Source: Lineolata rhizophorae
Taxonomy: Eukaryota > Ascomycota > Dothideomycetes > Lineolatales > Lineolataceae
Assembly (NCBI GenBank): GCA_010093515.1
Contig: MU001703.1
Coordinates: 78,533-142,532, forward strand
Length of the DNA stretch: 64,000 nt
Direction of reading: 5' to 3'
The notes beneath the pieces were generated by a model. The model was not told where the DNA came from. It worked only from the letters and a program-made list of their open reading frames with translations, and ran no database searches. Of this stretch, positions 22,336 to 37,300 are shown in pieces. Both the position numbers and the translations under genes were made by a program. How positions within the stretch are numbered: position 1 is the stretch's first letter; every line of letters begins with the position of its first letter.

Positions 22336-25300
22336 GCTGCGAGGGCGAGGAGCGCACGTCGGACGTGCGGCTCGGGGCGTTGAGGAAGTAATGTTGGGTG
22401 GCTTTGGGGCGTTGGTTGGGAGGGCGAGAGGGCGGACGGCGGCGAAGGGTCGCGGCGGTGATTGCGTCAAAGATCGGCAGGCCCGGCGGAACACGAGCCG
22501 CAGGTGGGAAGCGACAGCAGGGTGGGCGGCGGCGGCGGCGGGCGGCGGGCAGACAGCATCAGCAGCGCGCCGGCATGCGGGCGGCGGGAGTGGAGGCTGC
22601 TGGCGGTCGTGAAGGAAAGGAGGCGGCGGGCGATTGCTGGCGGAGCAGCGAAGGGCAGCGGAGAGAAGGGGAGTCTTTGTGTGCGGTGGGCGAGCGGCAG
22701 CAGGGCGCGCGGTCTTTGTCGGGATGGAGGACTTGGGGAAGCAGCGACGCGGCGGGTACATAAACCGGCGGCCGCAGCGACACACACCCCCAAGCCCGTC
22801 CCGGAGAGGCGGGTGCAGAGGCGTTTGCGCGCATGGGCAGGGGGAGGGGGGCGGCGGCGGACATGGGGGTGCGCTGGAGCAGCCCCCCTGGCGCCAGCAG
22901 ATACCTGCCCGGTACTTCCAGCCCGCCCACGTCGCCGGCCCCCTCCCCCCTTTACCCCGGCCGGGCCTGATCACCGCCCCCGGCGCGCCCGCTACGGAGC
23001 ACCAGCGCGCGCCGGCCGTGCTAGCGCGCCCCAAACGCCCACGTCCGCCCAGCCCCATCCCCGTGCCCCGACCGCCCCCGACCGGCGCCGCTCCCCGTAC
23101 CGTAACCGTACGGCCCTCGGGCTAGGCCCACCCGGCCAGCGGCCTGGGGTACGTACCCACCCGTGCCACCTCCCTTCCCGGCACCCGCCCCTTCTCGGCA
23201 CCCGTCCCTTCCCTCTCCCTCTCGCTCCCGACCCGGCACCCGACACCTTCACCCGCCCGCCCGCCTGCCAGCTTACCGCCCAAAAAAAAAACAACGGCCA
23301 CCTCGGGGACCCTCTCTCCCTTCCCGTCCTTGCCCCTGGCCGCCGCGCCCGCACGCCTAACGAGGTACACGCTACAAGTACCGATGTACCCACAAGTTCG
23401 TGCAACTAGCAGTAGGTCATCATGCACTAGCAGTCTACTACGGTCCGAGAACTCGCGGCTTCGTGGCACGCCTTTCCGGGCCTCCTCGCGGCAGGCCTGT
23501 TCGGCAAAAGCCCGGAGCAAGACGGCGAGAGAGAGGGGGGTCAAAGAGGCAAACTAGCGTGCGTAGTAGAGTGAACGATGAATGAGTGGACTCAATGAAC
23601 TCGCAAATAACGGCGAAGAGGAAGGGCCGTCGGAGTGAACCCGGCGGGCGCATCACGAGACCGAGCACGGAGGCACAACAAGATGGCCCGGCTCGGTAGC
23701 CAGCGCGCGGGGCGCCCATTGGCAATAACCCGCAAAGGCCGTCACTCCAGGAAAACAGGGCTGTCCCTCTTTCCAGAAGCACCGGCGAATTACGTAGTTA
23801 ATTGCCAAGCGGCCCTGGCCCTTTCCTCCCTTCTTTTTTGCCGTTTGCTGCTGACTCGCCGCCATCTTCTGGCTCCGCCGCCGGCTCGCCGCCCCGTTTC
23901 CCCCAGGTGGCACAGTCACGTAGCGTACGCAGCAGTGGCAGAGCTGGAGAGCGGCGGCGCAGAACGACAGGCGTGAGAAGGGGCCCCGACCCAGGTCCAG
24001 ATCGCCCGTGACCCTGGCCAGCAGCGCGCGTCGTGCAAACCTGACCTAGCTGAGCTGATGAGCTAAACGCCGGGGCTGGGCAGGGCTCGACGGCAGCGAA
24101 GGCGGAGGACCACCCGTCGGTCCCCGATGCCCCGGGGCCAGGCCGCTGAGCAGGTCCAGCCGTCCAAAGAAGGGCCCCGGCCAGGCAAAACCACATGACA
24201 GGGCGGCTCCTATTCCAGGAACACAACCGCCTCGAATCTCCCCTCCTAGCCTTTTTTTCTTAGCCTGTGAGCAGCAAGCTGTGCCGTAGCGGACCAAAGT
24301 GACAAGTCGATGGGGAAAGTTCGCCCGTGGCTCAGCCTTTCCCGCCACAGAGCCTCGCACGTGCGTGGTACTATATATACGTACTCCGTACCTAGGCGCC
24401 TTTTAACTTTCTCTTTTTTTTGGCACCTGTCACATGTTCGCGATGCTGGCCCCGCCCCTTTCTGCCCCCGCAGCGCTCGCCGCGAGAGCGCCAGTTTCCT
24501 TCTATCGCATTTCCTCCCGCTCCGGGAAGAAGCCAGCCGGCAACGGGTGCGTTTCCGTGGGCGACGCTCGCACACGGGCCCCCCCGCGCGGGCGCGGGCG
24601 CGGGCGGGATGGGCGATGCTCGATTCGGCGGCGGTGGCGGTGTGTTCCGCGCGCCATTCACAGATCAACGCATATGCGCCGTGTCATGTATGTAGTAAGC
24701 ACGTTACAGTGCGGGCGCGCGCGGAGAAGCGCGCCGTGGCGGTCTCGTCGTGGCTAGGGACTTTGATTGCCCCCTTGGGCTCTCGCGCTTTCACAAGGAC
24801 TCTGTTGGAGCGAGGTCCGAGTCGGCGATGTGGTGAGAAGTAGGCGGTGGTGGTGTAATTGCCTAGGTAGGTATGCAGGCACATGGATAGCAGTGGCGGA
24901 GGGCGAGCAAGAGAGGGAGAGAGGGTCCTGACCAGTGACTTTACTGAACTGGTGAATTTAGCCGGCAGAAATCAGTTTCTGCTCAGTCAGTCTCCTGTCT
25001 CTCTCCGCCTATTAGGCCCTACTACTTAGTGCGTAGACTATTTCATACGAGGTCGAACAACGGTGCCTGGCCGATGGGGAGAGCCCCGCCGGTTGGCCTT
25101 GAATTATCGCCATCAAAGAAACGAGAATTTGTTATGATTTCGCCTCTCGCAAAGCCATAGGCTTTCACTTCACTGGACCTAGGAGAGGGCCCCGAATCAA
25201 AATCCCTTTTGGCGAGCGTGTGACTTGTGCCGGCGCCGGCGCCGGTGGTCCCAGCAACCGACCACCACGCCCCATCGTCTCCCGTGGATAGACGCAGGGA

Positions 25301-28300
25301 CGCACTTTTCGCCGGGCCCTAAAGAGAAGACAGAACCAAAGGCAACCGCGGGGCGCTCTCCGGTCTACATACATGAAACGTGACGATCCATCACATGCGC
25401 AAGTCGCGAAGCCCCTCTACCTGTCTCCTCGCTCCTTTTCTACGGAGTAACCGAGCCCCTTTCCGGACACGGTGTTCTTGTGGCCAGCTCGAGAAAACCC
25501 GGGGAGGAGGAATCACTTCGTCTCGCGTCCTCGGAAGCGGGATCACGAGAATGTAAAACATAAGGGACTCGCCAGGAGGCGAGTGATTGTGAAAGGGGCC
25601 CGCGACGGGCCGCGGGCGCGGAAGGGAGCGCGGAAAAGCCGTAAAAGTGGCCACCACTGGACCCTTACTTACTAAATGCGCTCGTCACTTTTTGTTCGTC
25701 GCGGGGCTTGCGCCACTCGACGAGAGGAGTCCCAAGTGAGCGAGCCACGCCGCAACTCTATAGGTATACCGGAGATGAGACGGGACGGCCGGCTTATTCA
25801 CCCCCCCAAGAAAAAGTCAAAGTCACAATCGTCACCGACTCGCGCGGCAGGCTAGGGTCCGATGATGAACCACACATTTTTTTTAAAAAGGATTCGGTTC
25901 GTTTTATTAGCATGACTATCAATGTTTATTTTTATCTTCATTTTGATTTTGGACGTTTTCCCCACGTTCGTAGATATCACAGAAAATATGCGATCTGACC
26001 GACGTGATTGGCCAGCTGGGGTCTTCTGCCCGAAAAGTACCGGGGTCGAGTGGGTGGCAATCCTCGGGCTGTCGTTGGATAGGGTTCGTGTGCGACGAAA
26101 AGAGGCCGTCGGTCAATGAGAGGTTCCGTTCGCATCACCGTTGACGAACGTCCCATGGCTGGGGCATCTCCTTCTCCAGCCTTTAGGAGCAAAGAGAGAC
26201 GTGGAGACAAACAAGTCCCAGCCTTGTACATACCCCCTTCCACCTTATCCCACGCTCCCCGTTATCCAGCTGGATTTGGGGACGATTTGAGGCAGCAGAG
26301 TTGGAAAGTGATAGGCAGCAGTCCCCTTCCGTCATCCTCGTGTTTTCCGCTCGAGTAGGAAGACGCCCACGCCAAAAATGCGCACACCGGACCTGTGTGT
26401 TTTGTCTGCCAGCGTGTAAGACAGCGCCGTCATATGTGTGGAATGGGATGGCGGCCGCACGCTCCGTACGCCGTGATCAAATCCCACCATCATCATCATC
26501 AGCAGCAGCAGCAGCAGCACCGTGGATCGGCCCCGGGCCGCAAAATAAGTGGTTGTGAGTCTCTCCCGTCGAGTGCACTACTATGTACCTGCCTAGGTAC
26601 CCTCCCGGCGGGTGCAGAGTTGCGTTGAGGGAGCACTCGCACGCGCGCGGCGCCGCCAACCACCACGCCCGGCGCAATCTCACTCAACCACTCAACCCAG
26701 TCATCACTTTTCGGTTCCGGAGGGTGCACACACTTCGCGATGGGCACCAATCCTTCCCGCCGCCGTCACTCGCTCTTCCCGGGACACCGGTGACGCGCTG
26801 CAGGAGGTTAGAGACGCACCTCAGCACCTGCGCGTTTCGTTCGCCTCGTCCATCTTATCTTCTTTGCCAATAAACAAACACGTAGCAAGTCATCAGTCAG
26901 TCACTTGGTCTACCCCTCGGGTGTGTATTGGGGAGGCCCAGAGGGGGGTGGGGGGGGAGGGGGTTGGCTCATCGTGCGGACGAGTGAGATGGGAGAACAT
27001 AACGCCGGGGATGGGGGGACTCTCCGGGGGGTTTGCTGGGCAGCGCGGGCGCAAAAAATCAGGTGCACCCTTTTGCAGGAGACGCGCGGGCGCGCGGCGG
27101 GGGGCGCATCATGTGCGACGGTTTCATGCGTTGTACATCGCCCCTTGCCTGCCAGGCATGTGTGGCGCGATCGCGGTTCTCGCTGGGGCAGGCCGGGCTG
27201 CGAATAGTAGAATAGATGCGATGAGCCAGTGTGTGCGTGGACGGGAGAGGGGGGCGACGAGGCGACGAATCGATAGGAACGACGAACGAATCTGATCGGG
27301 ACGATAGAGAGAGATCCTCTCATCCGGGCAGAGGGGGGGAGAGGCCGTGTGGCGAAGCGGTTCGCTGGCCTGTCAAGCTGCGCCTTGCGCGAGGCACGGC
27401 GACGATCAACAACAAACGAAGGCGCGGCTGCGAGCGGCGATCCGCCTAGGGCAGCTCGGTACATGGTAACAACTGGAGGCACGCACGCACGCGTCCGGGG
27501 AGCAGATGACCGCGAGATTTCGGGCGACCGTACATACTATGTACACAGCTACAGTTTTACCTGTCCTGATCTGGACCGGCTCCGTCCTCACCGCCATGGA
27601 TCGGTGTGGTGCCTACTGCCGGTTTCCTCTGCCAGTTGGCTCGCGACGTGTTTCGACGCCGTCCACGAGCCACCTCCGCACGAGAGCTGCTGCATTCGTC
27701 GTGCAGATTTCAAAAGTCATTCCGGCCTTTTTTTCCCTTTATTTTTGCCCTTCCACGCGCAGCACGAGGACAACGCACGTCCTGGAATAATTCCCCGTGG
27801 ACCCTTTTTCTTTACTTTCTTTCGATTACTCCGTAAACGGGCAATAATTTCTCCTCGATTTCATTCCACCGAAACGAGACGTTGCCTGTTCCCGGGAGCA
27901 GCGTTGCTCTGCTTGCAATTGCCGGCAGACTCGAAACCGTCGTCCTCGGCGTCGAGTTCTTGCGCGCCCTTGTGACCAGCGCACTGACTTTCGACACGCG
28001 GCGGCGGCGACAAAAGGAAGAGGAACAATCAGCTCTCGAGGCCCCCGTCCGGCCGTTCTCCGTATCGCTCCTCGATGAGTCGATTCCTCGACCCGCTGCG
28101 CAACGGTCCGCAAAGCCGGGAAAAAGGAAACAAAGACGTGCAGTTGGCCGGTGAGCCGCCCGAGCCAGTGACCGCTTGGCCTCCGCAAAGGGTGGAGATG
28201 GGCACGGGATACATACTACGTAGACCAGGCTTCTACCCCACAGTTACCGGGCGCGTCAGCAGATCTCGCACGGACGGCCAGGTAGCGCGCAGGTCTCGAC

Positions 28301-31300
28301 TGGGGGGATAGGGGGTCGCGGCGCCCCGCCTGGCCCCGCCTGATTGGAGAAGAGAAGGCTCCGGAGACGCCTTCACGTGCCAGGCCCGTCGCTCGGACCT
28401 TTTTTCGAGCCCCGACTGATTCTAGAGCACGCCGCCTTCGATCGGGGTACTTCGGTACTTCGCAAGGGCCTGGCCCTTTTTTTCTCCCCGTCGACGATCC
28501 GGAGAGGGTCTGGACACACGACGAGGCAGAAGCAAAGCAAAAGCCCCCTTCCCCGACCGGACCAGCTCTCTCTCAGCAGATGCCCGTGACCACGAACGGG
28601 ACAAAGCGCGAAGATAGCCGCAGCTGCGGCGAAGGGACGCGCGTGGCCACATGCCCTTTTTCTCATGCAGGGTAAAATGGAGTCTGCTCGCGCCCTACGT
28701 GCTAGCCTATCGGGAGATGCGTACCAATGTGGATGAAAAGGGCTATTTTTTACTCGGCTCCATTATGTACTGCGCTTACGGCAAAGTCTCTTTGCCCGCA
28801 AAAGCTTCTCGATAGCCGCCCCCCAGACGCGAAGCTTACCCGGAACCCCACCGCTCACTCGAGTCAGGCCTTGATCAGGCCGCGCTCAGGTACGAGTCAC
28901 CCCGTACCCCGTACCCCACATGGGACGCCCTTGCCAGGTCTGGACCCCGAGAATGGGGTGCCCGTGAACAAAGCTGTCAGGCTGTCAGCAGTCGAAAAAG
29001 ACCGGGTGAGAGTCCGTCAAAGGCAGCTGGAGTGGGCTCCATGGGCGATCCCGTGGTTATGTGGTGAGGGAGGGCTGTGAGCCCAACTGGCTGTCGGTCC
29101 GCGCCGCAAGTGGCCCGAGGGCCGGCCACCATGCCACATTCCCCCCGGCGAACCAAGAGAGAGCCAAGGGAGCTTAGCTACATACGAGCCTCCTCCCGTC
29201 GCCGCCCAACCGCCGTCCGCGCTCTGGCTGCGCCGCCGGCTTACCTAGCCACGTCGGCCGTACTGACTGACATGAGCCTCACTTTTATGACAAACGGACA
29301 TTGAACCTCCTCTCCACTTGCTGCGTGTGCTGAGTGCGGAGCACTAACGCGGCGCCAACGTACCACAGTATTGAGCGGAACGGCGGAATCGTGTCCGCCC
29401 GCTCCCCCGGATTCGCCTTGGGACCTTCCTTGTCCCTTTGCTTGCGTGGCACAGGCATGCCATGCCCGCGCTCCAGCGAACCCGACTGGTGGCGGGAGGC
29501 TCAGGTGCCAAGGAAATGTGGGCCCTCCCAGGGCTCCGCCAAGAAATAGTGGGCCCCTCAGGCTCCAGGTCCTCCCCACCCCAGGCTCCCAGGCTCCCAG
29601 GCTCTCAACCCTTTTTTCCGGGGCCCGTGGCCAATCAGCGTCTCGCGAATTCGAGCTTTCGCCAATGCCCCTGCGCCTGAGCTCGTTCGGCCCGCCTCGC
29701 CCGGGGCCGCGGGGCGAGAAGAGGCGGCCTGCCGCGCGCAACGATCTCTATGTAGTAGGTCGCCTCCATGCTGTCGGTGCGCTCTTGTGTTGCCCCCACG
29801 TTCCACGGTGCGCGTCCCGGCGCAGGCGGGTGCTGCTGTGACCGGTGTGCAGCAAGGCGCGAGGCGTGAGGGGGAGGCGAGAAGCTATGTATTCGGTCCT
29901 AGGTACGGGAACGGGCCGGGTGGGGCGTTTAATGGTAAGCGCGCAGGAAGCGGTTCAACCGTCGTGGAACCACGGAAACGGCGACGCGAGACGAGGCGAC
30001 AGGGAACGCATGAGGATGAGCGTGGATGCGTGTGCGTGTGACGAGCACGACGAGCAAGCGAATTTACTTCGTGTTGGAGACTACCTCTGTAAAACTCGCA
30101 TCCCTCGCTCTCCTCGCATCGAGGATTTACATGTTGCGGTGACACACAATTGTCGCTGATGCAACGGGCGATAATAATATGGAGATGGCGAAAGCTGAAG
30201 GGGTAGGGGTGGAACGTGAAGATACGTACTAGTATATGATAATAGCGTTATACCGCATAAGACGATCGAATCTGATAATGCAGCTGGGGCAGTGGTAGGG
30301 TTTCTCCACCTTACTTGCCTGTCGTCTTTCGCCCCAGACACCCGTATCCCCCGCTGTCCCGCATTCCTGTTCTCTGGAACCGAAAACTCCACCTAATAAT
30401 GACCGGGGCCGGGTTGTCTTATAACCTTTTTGGACTTTTGACTTTCCGAGCTGAACATTAAAAGTGCAACATATACTCCGTATATGTATGTACAATGCTG
30501 TGTACACTGTCCCCGCTTAGATACGGGGCATGGAGAGACCTACGCCTGGGATGAGGTCGCAATCTCCCTCTGCCTACCTCTTAAACAAGAGCACCGACAA
30601 CCGGGGACAGAGTCTAGACAGCACGGTTCCACATGCTATCCTTAGTACCCAAAGAACAAACTTGTCTACCTAGGTAGCTCTCCTAGGATCCCGCTCTGTT
30701 GCACGCCCTAGGGACCTTCCTAACGCGACCCGCAATCCGACCAGCTGGAAAGTTGAAAGACATGTCTCAAGTCGAAAAAATATCGGGACCACCTCTCACC
30801 TGCGAGAGTCACAGGCTCGCCGACACCACCGCGCGCGACGCGTGCCACATACACACCATCCGGGGGTATCCTGAGCACGTTCACGGCATCTCTGAGAAAC
30901 CCCCGGACCCGGATCGTCGAAAACCAACACCAACAGCCCGGACACCCGACTTCCCCGTCAACGACCCCCCGGTCTCTCCTTCACCTCTCAAAGAGGAATC
31001 GGCGTCCCCTTGGGCTCTTTTTTTCGCTCTGGCCCGTGGTGTGATGGAAGGGGCCGGGCCAGCCCTCCGCGCCCGTGCGCCCCTCCTCCCCCCGCCGCGA
31101 GGCCCTCTCCTCTCCTCTCCTCTTCTGACCCCGGCTCGCCGGCTCCCGCGGGCGGCGCCCCAGGAAGCGCACCACCCACACCAGACCCTGGGCCCGGACC
31201 CAGTCCCCCGGAGACGACGGCGGGCGTGCGGCGGCGCCAACGCGCCCCGCCGGCGCGGCCGCTAGCAGGGGTCTTCCCCTTGCCCGCGCGCCCTGAATCG

Positions 31301-34300
31301 TTGCTGCCGGATGCATGGCTATCCCACCAGTAAGGTGGCGCGCGGCTGGAGCCGGGGGCCGGGCAACCGCCTGACGGGCGCCCGCCGGACGCGCACATCC
31401 CAGCACGCCCTGGGCCCCTCTCCGCCTGCCGCGCCGCGCCCGTGTAGCCTAGGTTGCAAGATATACTGCGCAGGTGGTTCGTACTGCGTACTTCGTACGA
31501 AGGTCTGTCTGCAGACTGCCCCGGCGGATCGCTTCCCAGAGCCCCGGTGGGCGAGGCGGCGGACGCTTGGGTCGTCCTGCCGGACCCGTTGGCGGTCGAG
31601 CCCCGCTTTGACGCAGCTACCTATGTACCAGGAGCAAACCCCCCCGGGCAGCCTTGGAGCCCGGGCCCTGGGCATCGGCCCGCGGGCCCCTCGACGAGGA
31701 TAGATGTCCCCACCAGTCGAGCACGATGGGGATTGGTGCTCGCCCATCGTTCTTCATGGGGTTCCCAGCTGGCCGGGTTGTCGTATGATCGTATGGTAGA
31801 TTTCTTTTTTGCCTTTGCTTTTTGGATTGCGGTCCTCAATGCGATTGGGAGAAACTTACTTCGAGGGCGCGCATGGATCGGTTTTGGATATTCGACAACG
31901 CTCCTCCACTCTTCATGTCCAACAAAGGGCGGAAATTAACTATCGGCATCGTGATCTACCATATGGGGAATGGAAGAAACAGAAGCAACTCGATATCTGC
32001 CCCCTTTCGATACCCCTTCACCAAACTTCGTTTTATGGAATACCTTACAATACTATGGTTGGTTTCGGCATCGAGTAACCAGGGACAACATCTTGTCTCT
32101 TTCTCAGAAGTCAAGGGGCTTTGCTGGTGAAAGCTCCGCGGGATCAGGGATCAACGCCGAGGCCAGCTTCATTCTATGCATTCGCTCGCGGCGTGATGAG
32201 ATTTGCGTCGGGCCATCCCTCCCGCGCGCCCCCGAGTTGACCGACGATCGCTGTCCTCGTCGCCGAACAACAACGCGCAAGCATTGACCGTTCAAAGTCG
32301 ACGTGTTGATAGTTCATCACGAGGTTAGACTGCAATGCGGCAATCCCAGCTCCCAGATTGTCCCCATGGGTAGCCGTTGCAACTATAAACTTAAAATTCC
32401 AGCTCAAAAAAGCAAGAGAAACGCATTTATGCAACGTTTCTAGGGGGTCCAGCCAACCAGCGGCCGAGCTGACCCATTTCTTGTGTCCTTTAAAGTTCTA
32501 TAGCCATTGAGCCTATTGCGGCTTTCCCTGCCCGCCCGTTACCGACAACTTGGTAGCTAAAAAAAGTATAAAAAGAAAGCAGCGCAAACGAACGAAGAGG
32601 GACAGCTACTGCTACGTAGGAGAGAGCGGGCACGGCCCTCGCGGATATTCAAGGCGCCAATCCCGCGGGCACCCCGGCCTACGACCCTTAGGTACATAGG
32701 TCCCCCCATGTGAGATTGGTGTGAACGGGAGAGCGACGTTCGGGAGGGAAACCCGCTCCCGTTCACACTTCCCGTCTGCCATTCCGTCGTCACAACCGCA
32801 AGCCGTTTCAGCGCCAGGGTTTGGTTCCCCCCTCAACGAAACCCCCCCACCCGGGGGTTACCCCTTGCGGATTGCGGACGCGGTTCGAGATTGCCCGCGG
32901 CGGCATTGAGCGCCCCCCTTCCCCGGGCGCCGCGTGGGGAGAACTTTACTCAGGGGAGGAGGGCCAAGGAGCTGCGGAAGCCGGCCAGCGGGATGGGCCA
33001 GGGCGCCCGGGGCTTGCCAAGGCGAGGAGGCGTCGAGTGCTTCGAGTGAAGCTGGCCTCCCAACGGGCAAGGAAAGTTTATCTGCATCACGACGGGCGCC
33101 CGGGCGCACGTCCGCAAACTCCGTATCGACTTTTTCTTTTTTTCTGTTCTTTCCTGGCTCGCTGGCTAGCCTTTTGCTTTTCGTTGCTTCATCAAACGAC
33201 GCCGGTCCCGTGCAGAAAGCCACAAGCGCGGCCCGGCCAGAGTGCCTCCTGCACGCTACGGGCTTGGCGGCACGTCCCGCCGGGGCGGGTCTAGCGAGCG
33301 GGGGGAAGCCGATTCCGTCGGATGCCCTGCCGCCGCCCACAGTGAGCCCCCGTGCCGCGCCGCCTCTCGGGGCCCTCTCGCTTCGCTTTTGTTTGAGCCT
33401 GAAAGCCGCCGAGAGGATTGCGCCGTTTGGTACGTACCAAGAGGTGCGTACTACCTACGTAGGTCAGCCTCCGTCCCGCTCCCACGGACATTGACTCTCT
33501 CTCTTTTCTTTGTTTTTTTTCTTCTTCCTTTCCTTTTTGCGTAAGAAAAGTGGGAACGACGGTGGGAATGACGGTGGGTCAAGGGACGTTAGCCCGGCTC
33601 CGGGGGCCCATCTCCTCTCCCACTTGCTCTTAAGCCATTCTCCACTCTTTGTGCCCGTCACGATGGTTTTCGGGACGGCCGCTATCGGCGAAGACAAGGG
33701 CAGACCTGTGGGACGACCGTTTGCTCTGCCGTCTCCCGCTGATATCGGAATTCGGTTCCTGTATGTACCGTACGTACATACCTTCTGGGCGCCACGGGCT
33801 CGGGTACCTGTTACCGTCGGTCGGTTCCCTCTTCTAGGGGTTTTCTAGCTCGCCCGTCTTCCCCGTTCGCCGACCAGCCCCCCCGTTTAATGTCTCTCGG
33901 GTTCGCGATAGCGCCGCGAGAGTTGGGCCGCGCCGAATCGCGCCGGCCGCCCCGTCATGTTGGAAACCCATTTTGCCAAACGGGTGGAGAGAAAAGTAAA
34001 CCCCCCCTCTCCCACCCGTCGCATCATCATGTCCGAAGTGACTCCGAATCCAACGCCAGAACTATTGTAGAGCTAAGACGGGGAAGTGGAGAACTGGCTT
34101 GCTCGCCGTCTTCCCCGATGCCGTCGCCGCGGGAACGATGGCTTCCGTGCGAAGGCCCGAGCGGCCGTGGGCCCCGAGCGACGGCGCTTCATCTACTGAA
34201 TCGCTGGGTCATTGCGGCTCGCCATGGCGCGAGGCTCCTCTTTCTGTCTCTCCACACGTACCAGTGTCGCCCTTAGTACGTTACCTAGGGGACCTTAACT

Positions 34301-37300
34301 CGCCATCAGACACACGGACAGGGTTCGCATGCCCCTCCGCTCGGGAACCTACGATTTCACCCCGGGCAGAGCGTCCTGGCCCGCCGCCGTTCGTCCCGAG
34401 TGCAAACCCCCGTGGCTAATCTCGCGTGGACCGGTCGGCAAGGCGAGAGCGGTGCTTTTCGTTCCCGACCTCCCCCAACGTCCCTCCCGGTCGGGTTGCG
34501 CGGGCTAACAACGTACATACCTAGACGACAAGGGAGGGACGGGCTTCGAGCCGTTTTGGAACCTTGAACGCGCGGAGCCTGCACGCGCGCGCGCGCACTG
34601 CTAGCCCTCGTCCGCGATAGCGGAGCCGCGAGCGAGTTGCGTTTGCCGTGGCCCTGGGACGAGTGTGGGACCTGCGAGCCGCTTCGTTCTCCACCTGCCT
34701 ACTGTAGGTACGGGATCCGATGGGAGACCGGGTTTACGAAGTCTAGGGTGGGGGATAGGTGGACGATGGACGACGATGGTTCCCGATCACCTTGGGACTA
34801 AATGGCTGGCTAGGTACGAGCAGGTAGGGAGAACGCTTTGAGACAAAGGCCCCGCGTGCCGGGCTTTCTTTGCGCTCAGCGTTTGAGTGCCTGGAGCTGA
34901 TTGTTCCTTCCTTCGTACCTGGAATGGCTTCGCCGGTAGGAGGCTACATTGCACCATATCCCCTACCGGTGATGGTCGGCGAAACGTGTTTCCCCCGTCG
35001 ACGTTGCAGACGCAGGATGCATTTGCGGTTTTAAGATGCCGGGGAGCGTGGTGTCCGCGCCGGGGAACGCGGTCGCAGTTGCACGCAGGTACACGCGCAG
35101 ACGGGTGGCTGTCTCCATCCGGAACGAAAAAGGCGCATAACGGAAGGACGTCAAGATTGCCATCCTACGGACAAGTCTTGTCCGGCGGCATGAACAACGT
35201 CGCATGGGGGGAAAAGGGAGAGAACGGGCAATGCCACATGGAAGGAGCCGCTAACCACAACGGCCCAGCTCCGAGGCCCAGCACCGAGGTCCAGGCCTAC
35301 CCCACGCGCCGGCAGCTGGAGGTGGCACGGCCGCACGTGCTCCAGCTTCGTCCCAGCCAACGATCGGCCGCGCCCGCGGGATGCCGTGCGCCTGATCTCG
35401 CTCCTCCCGCCCGGCCGTTCATCCCGCGGACGCCTAAGCCAGATGTGCTGCTGCCGTCGCTGCTGCCGTTCCTCCTCCGGTTGTCTACGCCGGTCAGACT
35501 CTCCGCTGTCCGATTGCTCCCACGGCTGCTCTGCAGCTGATTTCTCATATATCTGCCGTGCGACCGCCGGTGGCCAGGGCGCAGTAGTGGCTGAGGTGAG
35601 GCAGTGTGTCCGGCGCGCTGGGACCAAGGCAAGCGCTGAGCAAACAACGCCCGGCGCAGGCCTCTCTCCTCTTTCTCCGTCCGTGCCACTTACTATAGGC
35701 ATACATCCACACTCTTTATATTTGGGAAGTGATCGGTCAGGAGGATGACCGACCTCGAGGTAAGGGGTTCAGACTGGGGCGGGCAGCTGGACGACCCGAT
35801 CGCCCAGCTCCCGGCCCTTTCTTTTCGTCTTTAATCTATCTCCGCGCATCGAAAAACGGTCCGCCCCGACGGCGCCATTCTCGAGGTCAGCAGCAGTCAG
35901 CTGCCTACGGAGTCCTTTGTCGTCTTGTTTCACAGTCGTTGGCCGCGAGCCGCTCTCCGTCAGTTGCGCATATTCGCGCAACCACCATCCTGTCCCACCG
36001 ACCGTTCTGCCGATTGCTTCCCCATTTTATGTTGTTGGCCACTCCGGATGACTCCAGCTCTGCATGGTGGGTGTGGGGGACGGGCGCGATTACGGTTGAA
36101 GGCCTCCCAGTCCCGTCCAGCCGGGTCAGGTCGTTACTCTGTGCGTCCTCCACCATGTGGTGATCGGCTGCCCCATCGCTTGTGTCTCCTGGCGTTCCAT
36201 GCACTGCCCGGATCACGGTGTTCCACTCATTTCCTTTTGCGCTCCCCTGGCCGGCATGCCGTTCCTTTCGAACCAGAGCCCGTCGGCTCCTTGCGACTCC
36301 TTAACCGTCTGCCGCGGTCCTGCGCAACGGCCCGGACGAGAATGCAACCCCTTTCGACACCCTGGCCGGTCCTTTCTCGCACGAGACCTGGAAGAGTCTG
36401 ACTGCGCTGCGGCTGCTTCTAAATTCTCCGCGGTACCCCGTCGCCGATCTAGATGGCCGTTCCCGAGCCGGCCTCGAAACATGTCGACTTCGTCCGAGGT
36501 GCTGCAGCGCTCACCGCGGTGGTAAGCGCCGCCCACGCTAGGTGTCGGCATGTTCGAATTACACCACACCTTTGCACTTCCCACGGACGGACTCTGTAGG
36601 ATGCGAAATTTCGCCTCACCGTCTGCATACGGTACTCGGAGGTACACGAATGGCCAAGGTTGATGGATAGCCTTCCCCAGAGTTGATCCGGGGACACACA
36701 GGTATGCGTCCGCACCACCATCTTCCAGCTTTACTCGCACCAACCACGTCATCCTGCTCGCGTACCTCAATATCCGCAGCCATCGCCCCCCTGTCCCCGG
36801 GCGCTCTCGTGCACTCCCATCTCCAGTCCGCTCTGCAGGGTCCGGCGGATTAACGATCGCAGCTCGACGGTCTCTCCGGTGGCGTCGGGCTCCGTTGTTT
36901 AACCCAAGCCCGACACGAGCTCCCCTTATACTCGGCCTGTTTCAATCGCGCACACCGCTCCATCCGTCGTGGTCAGGACCTTAGCAGGAGAGGGCCCTTG
37001 CGCGCGTGCCCTTCGAGAAGTCCGCCGCACCGACCACCCCAGATGGGTTCTCTTGTTTCACCGTTTCGACTGTGCGGCCCGAAAACCCCGCAGCGGCGCG
37101 AATCGAAACTCCAGAGAAACGAGCGGCTGCTTCCTTCCTCCTCCCCCCCTCCCCATCCCTCCATCTCCATCTTTCGTTCGCGGCAAAATAGATCGAACGT
37201 TGCCAGATCTTCCGTCCGACACTAGACGGTTCAAGGCCCCACGGTGCGCCTACCCCGGACCCCGCCTTTTCCTTTCCGCGCATTTTTGCCAACCTTTGGT

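Noticed and set aside
22138-23058. 306-codon minus-strand frame running into the DUF3295 first exon
   Set aside because: Only the last part (from 22335) matches the conserved N-terminus. The rest is Pro/Arg low complexity and is more likely upstream untranslated DNA.
36213-36770. 185-codon minus-strand frame with fairly balanced composition
   Set aside because: No family motif, no clear splice or promoter context, and equally long plus-strand frames over the same bases.
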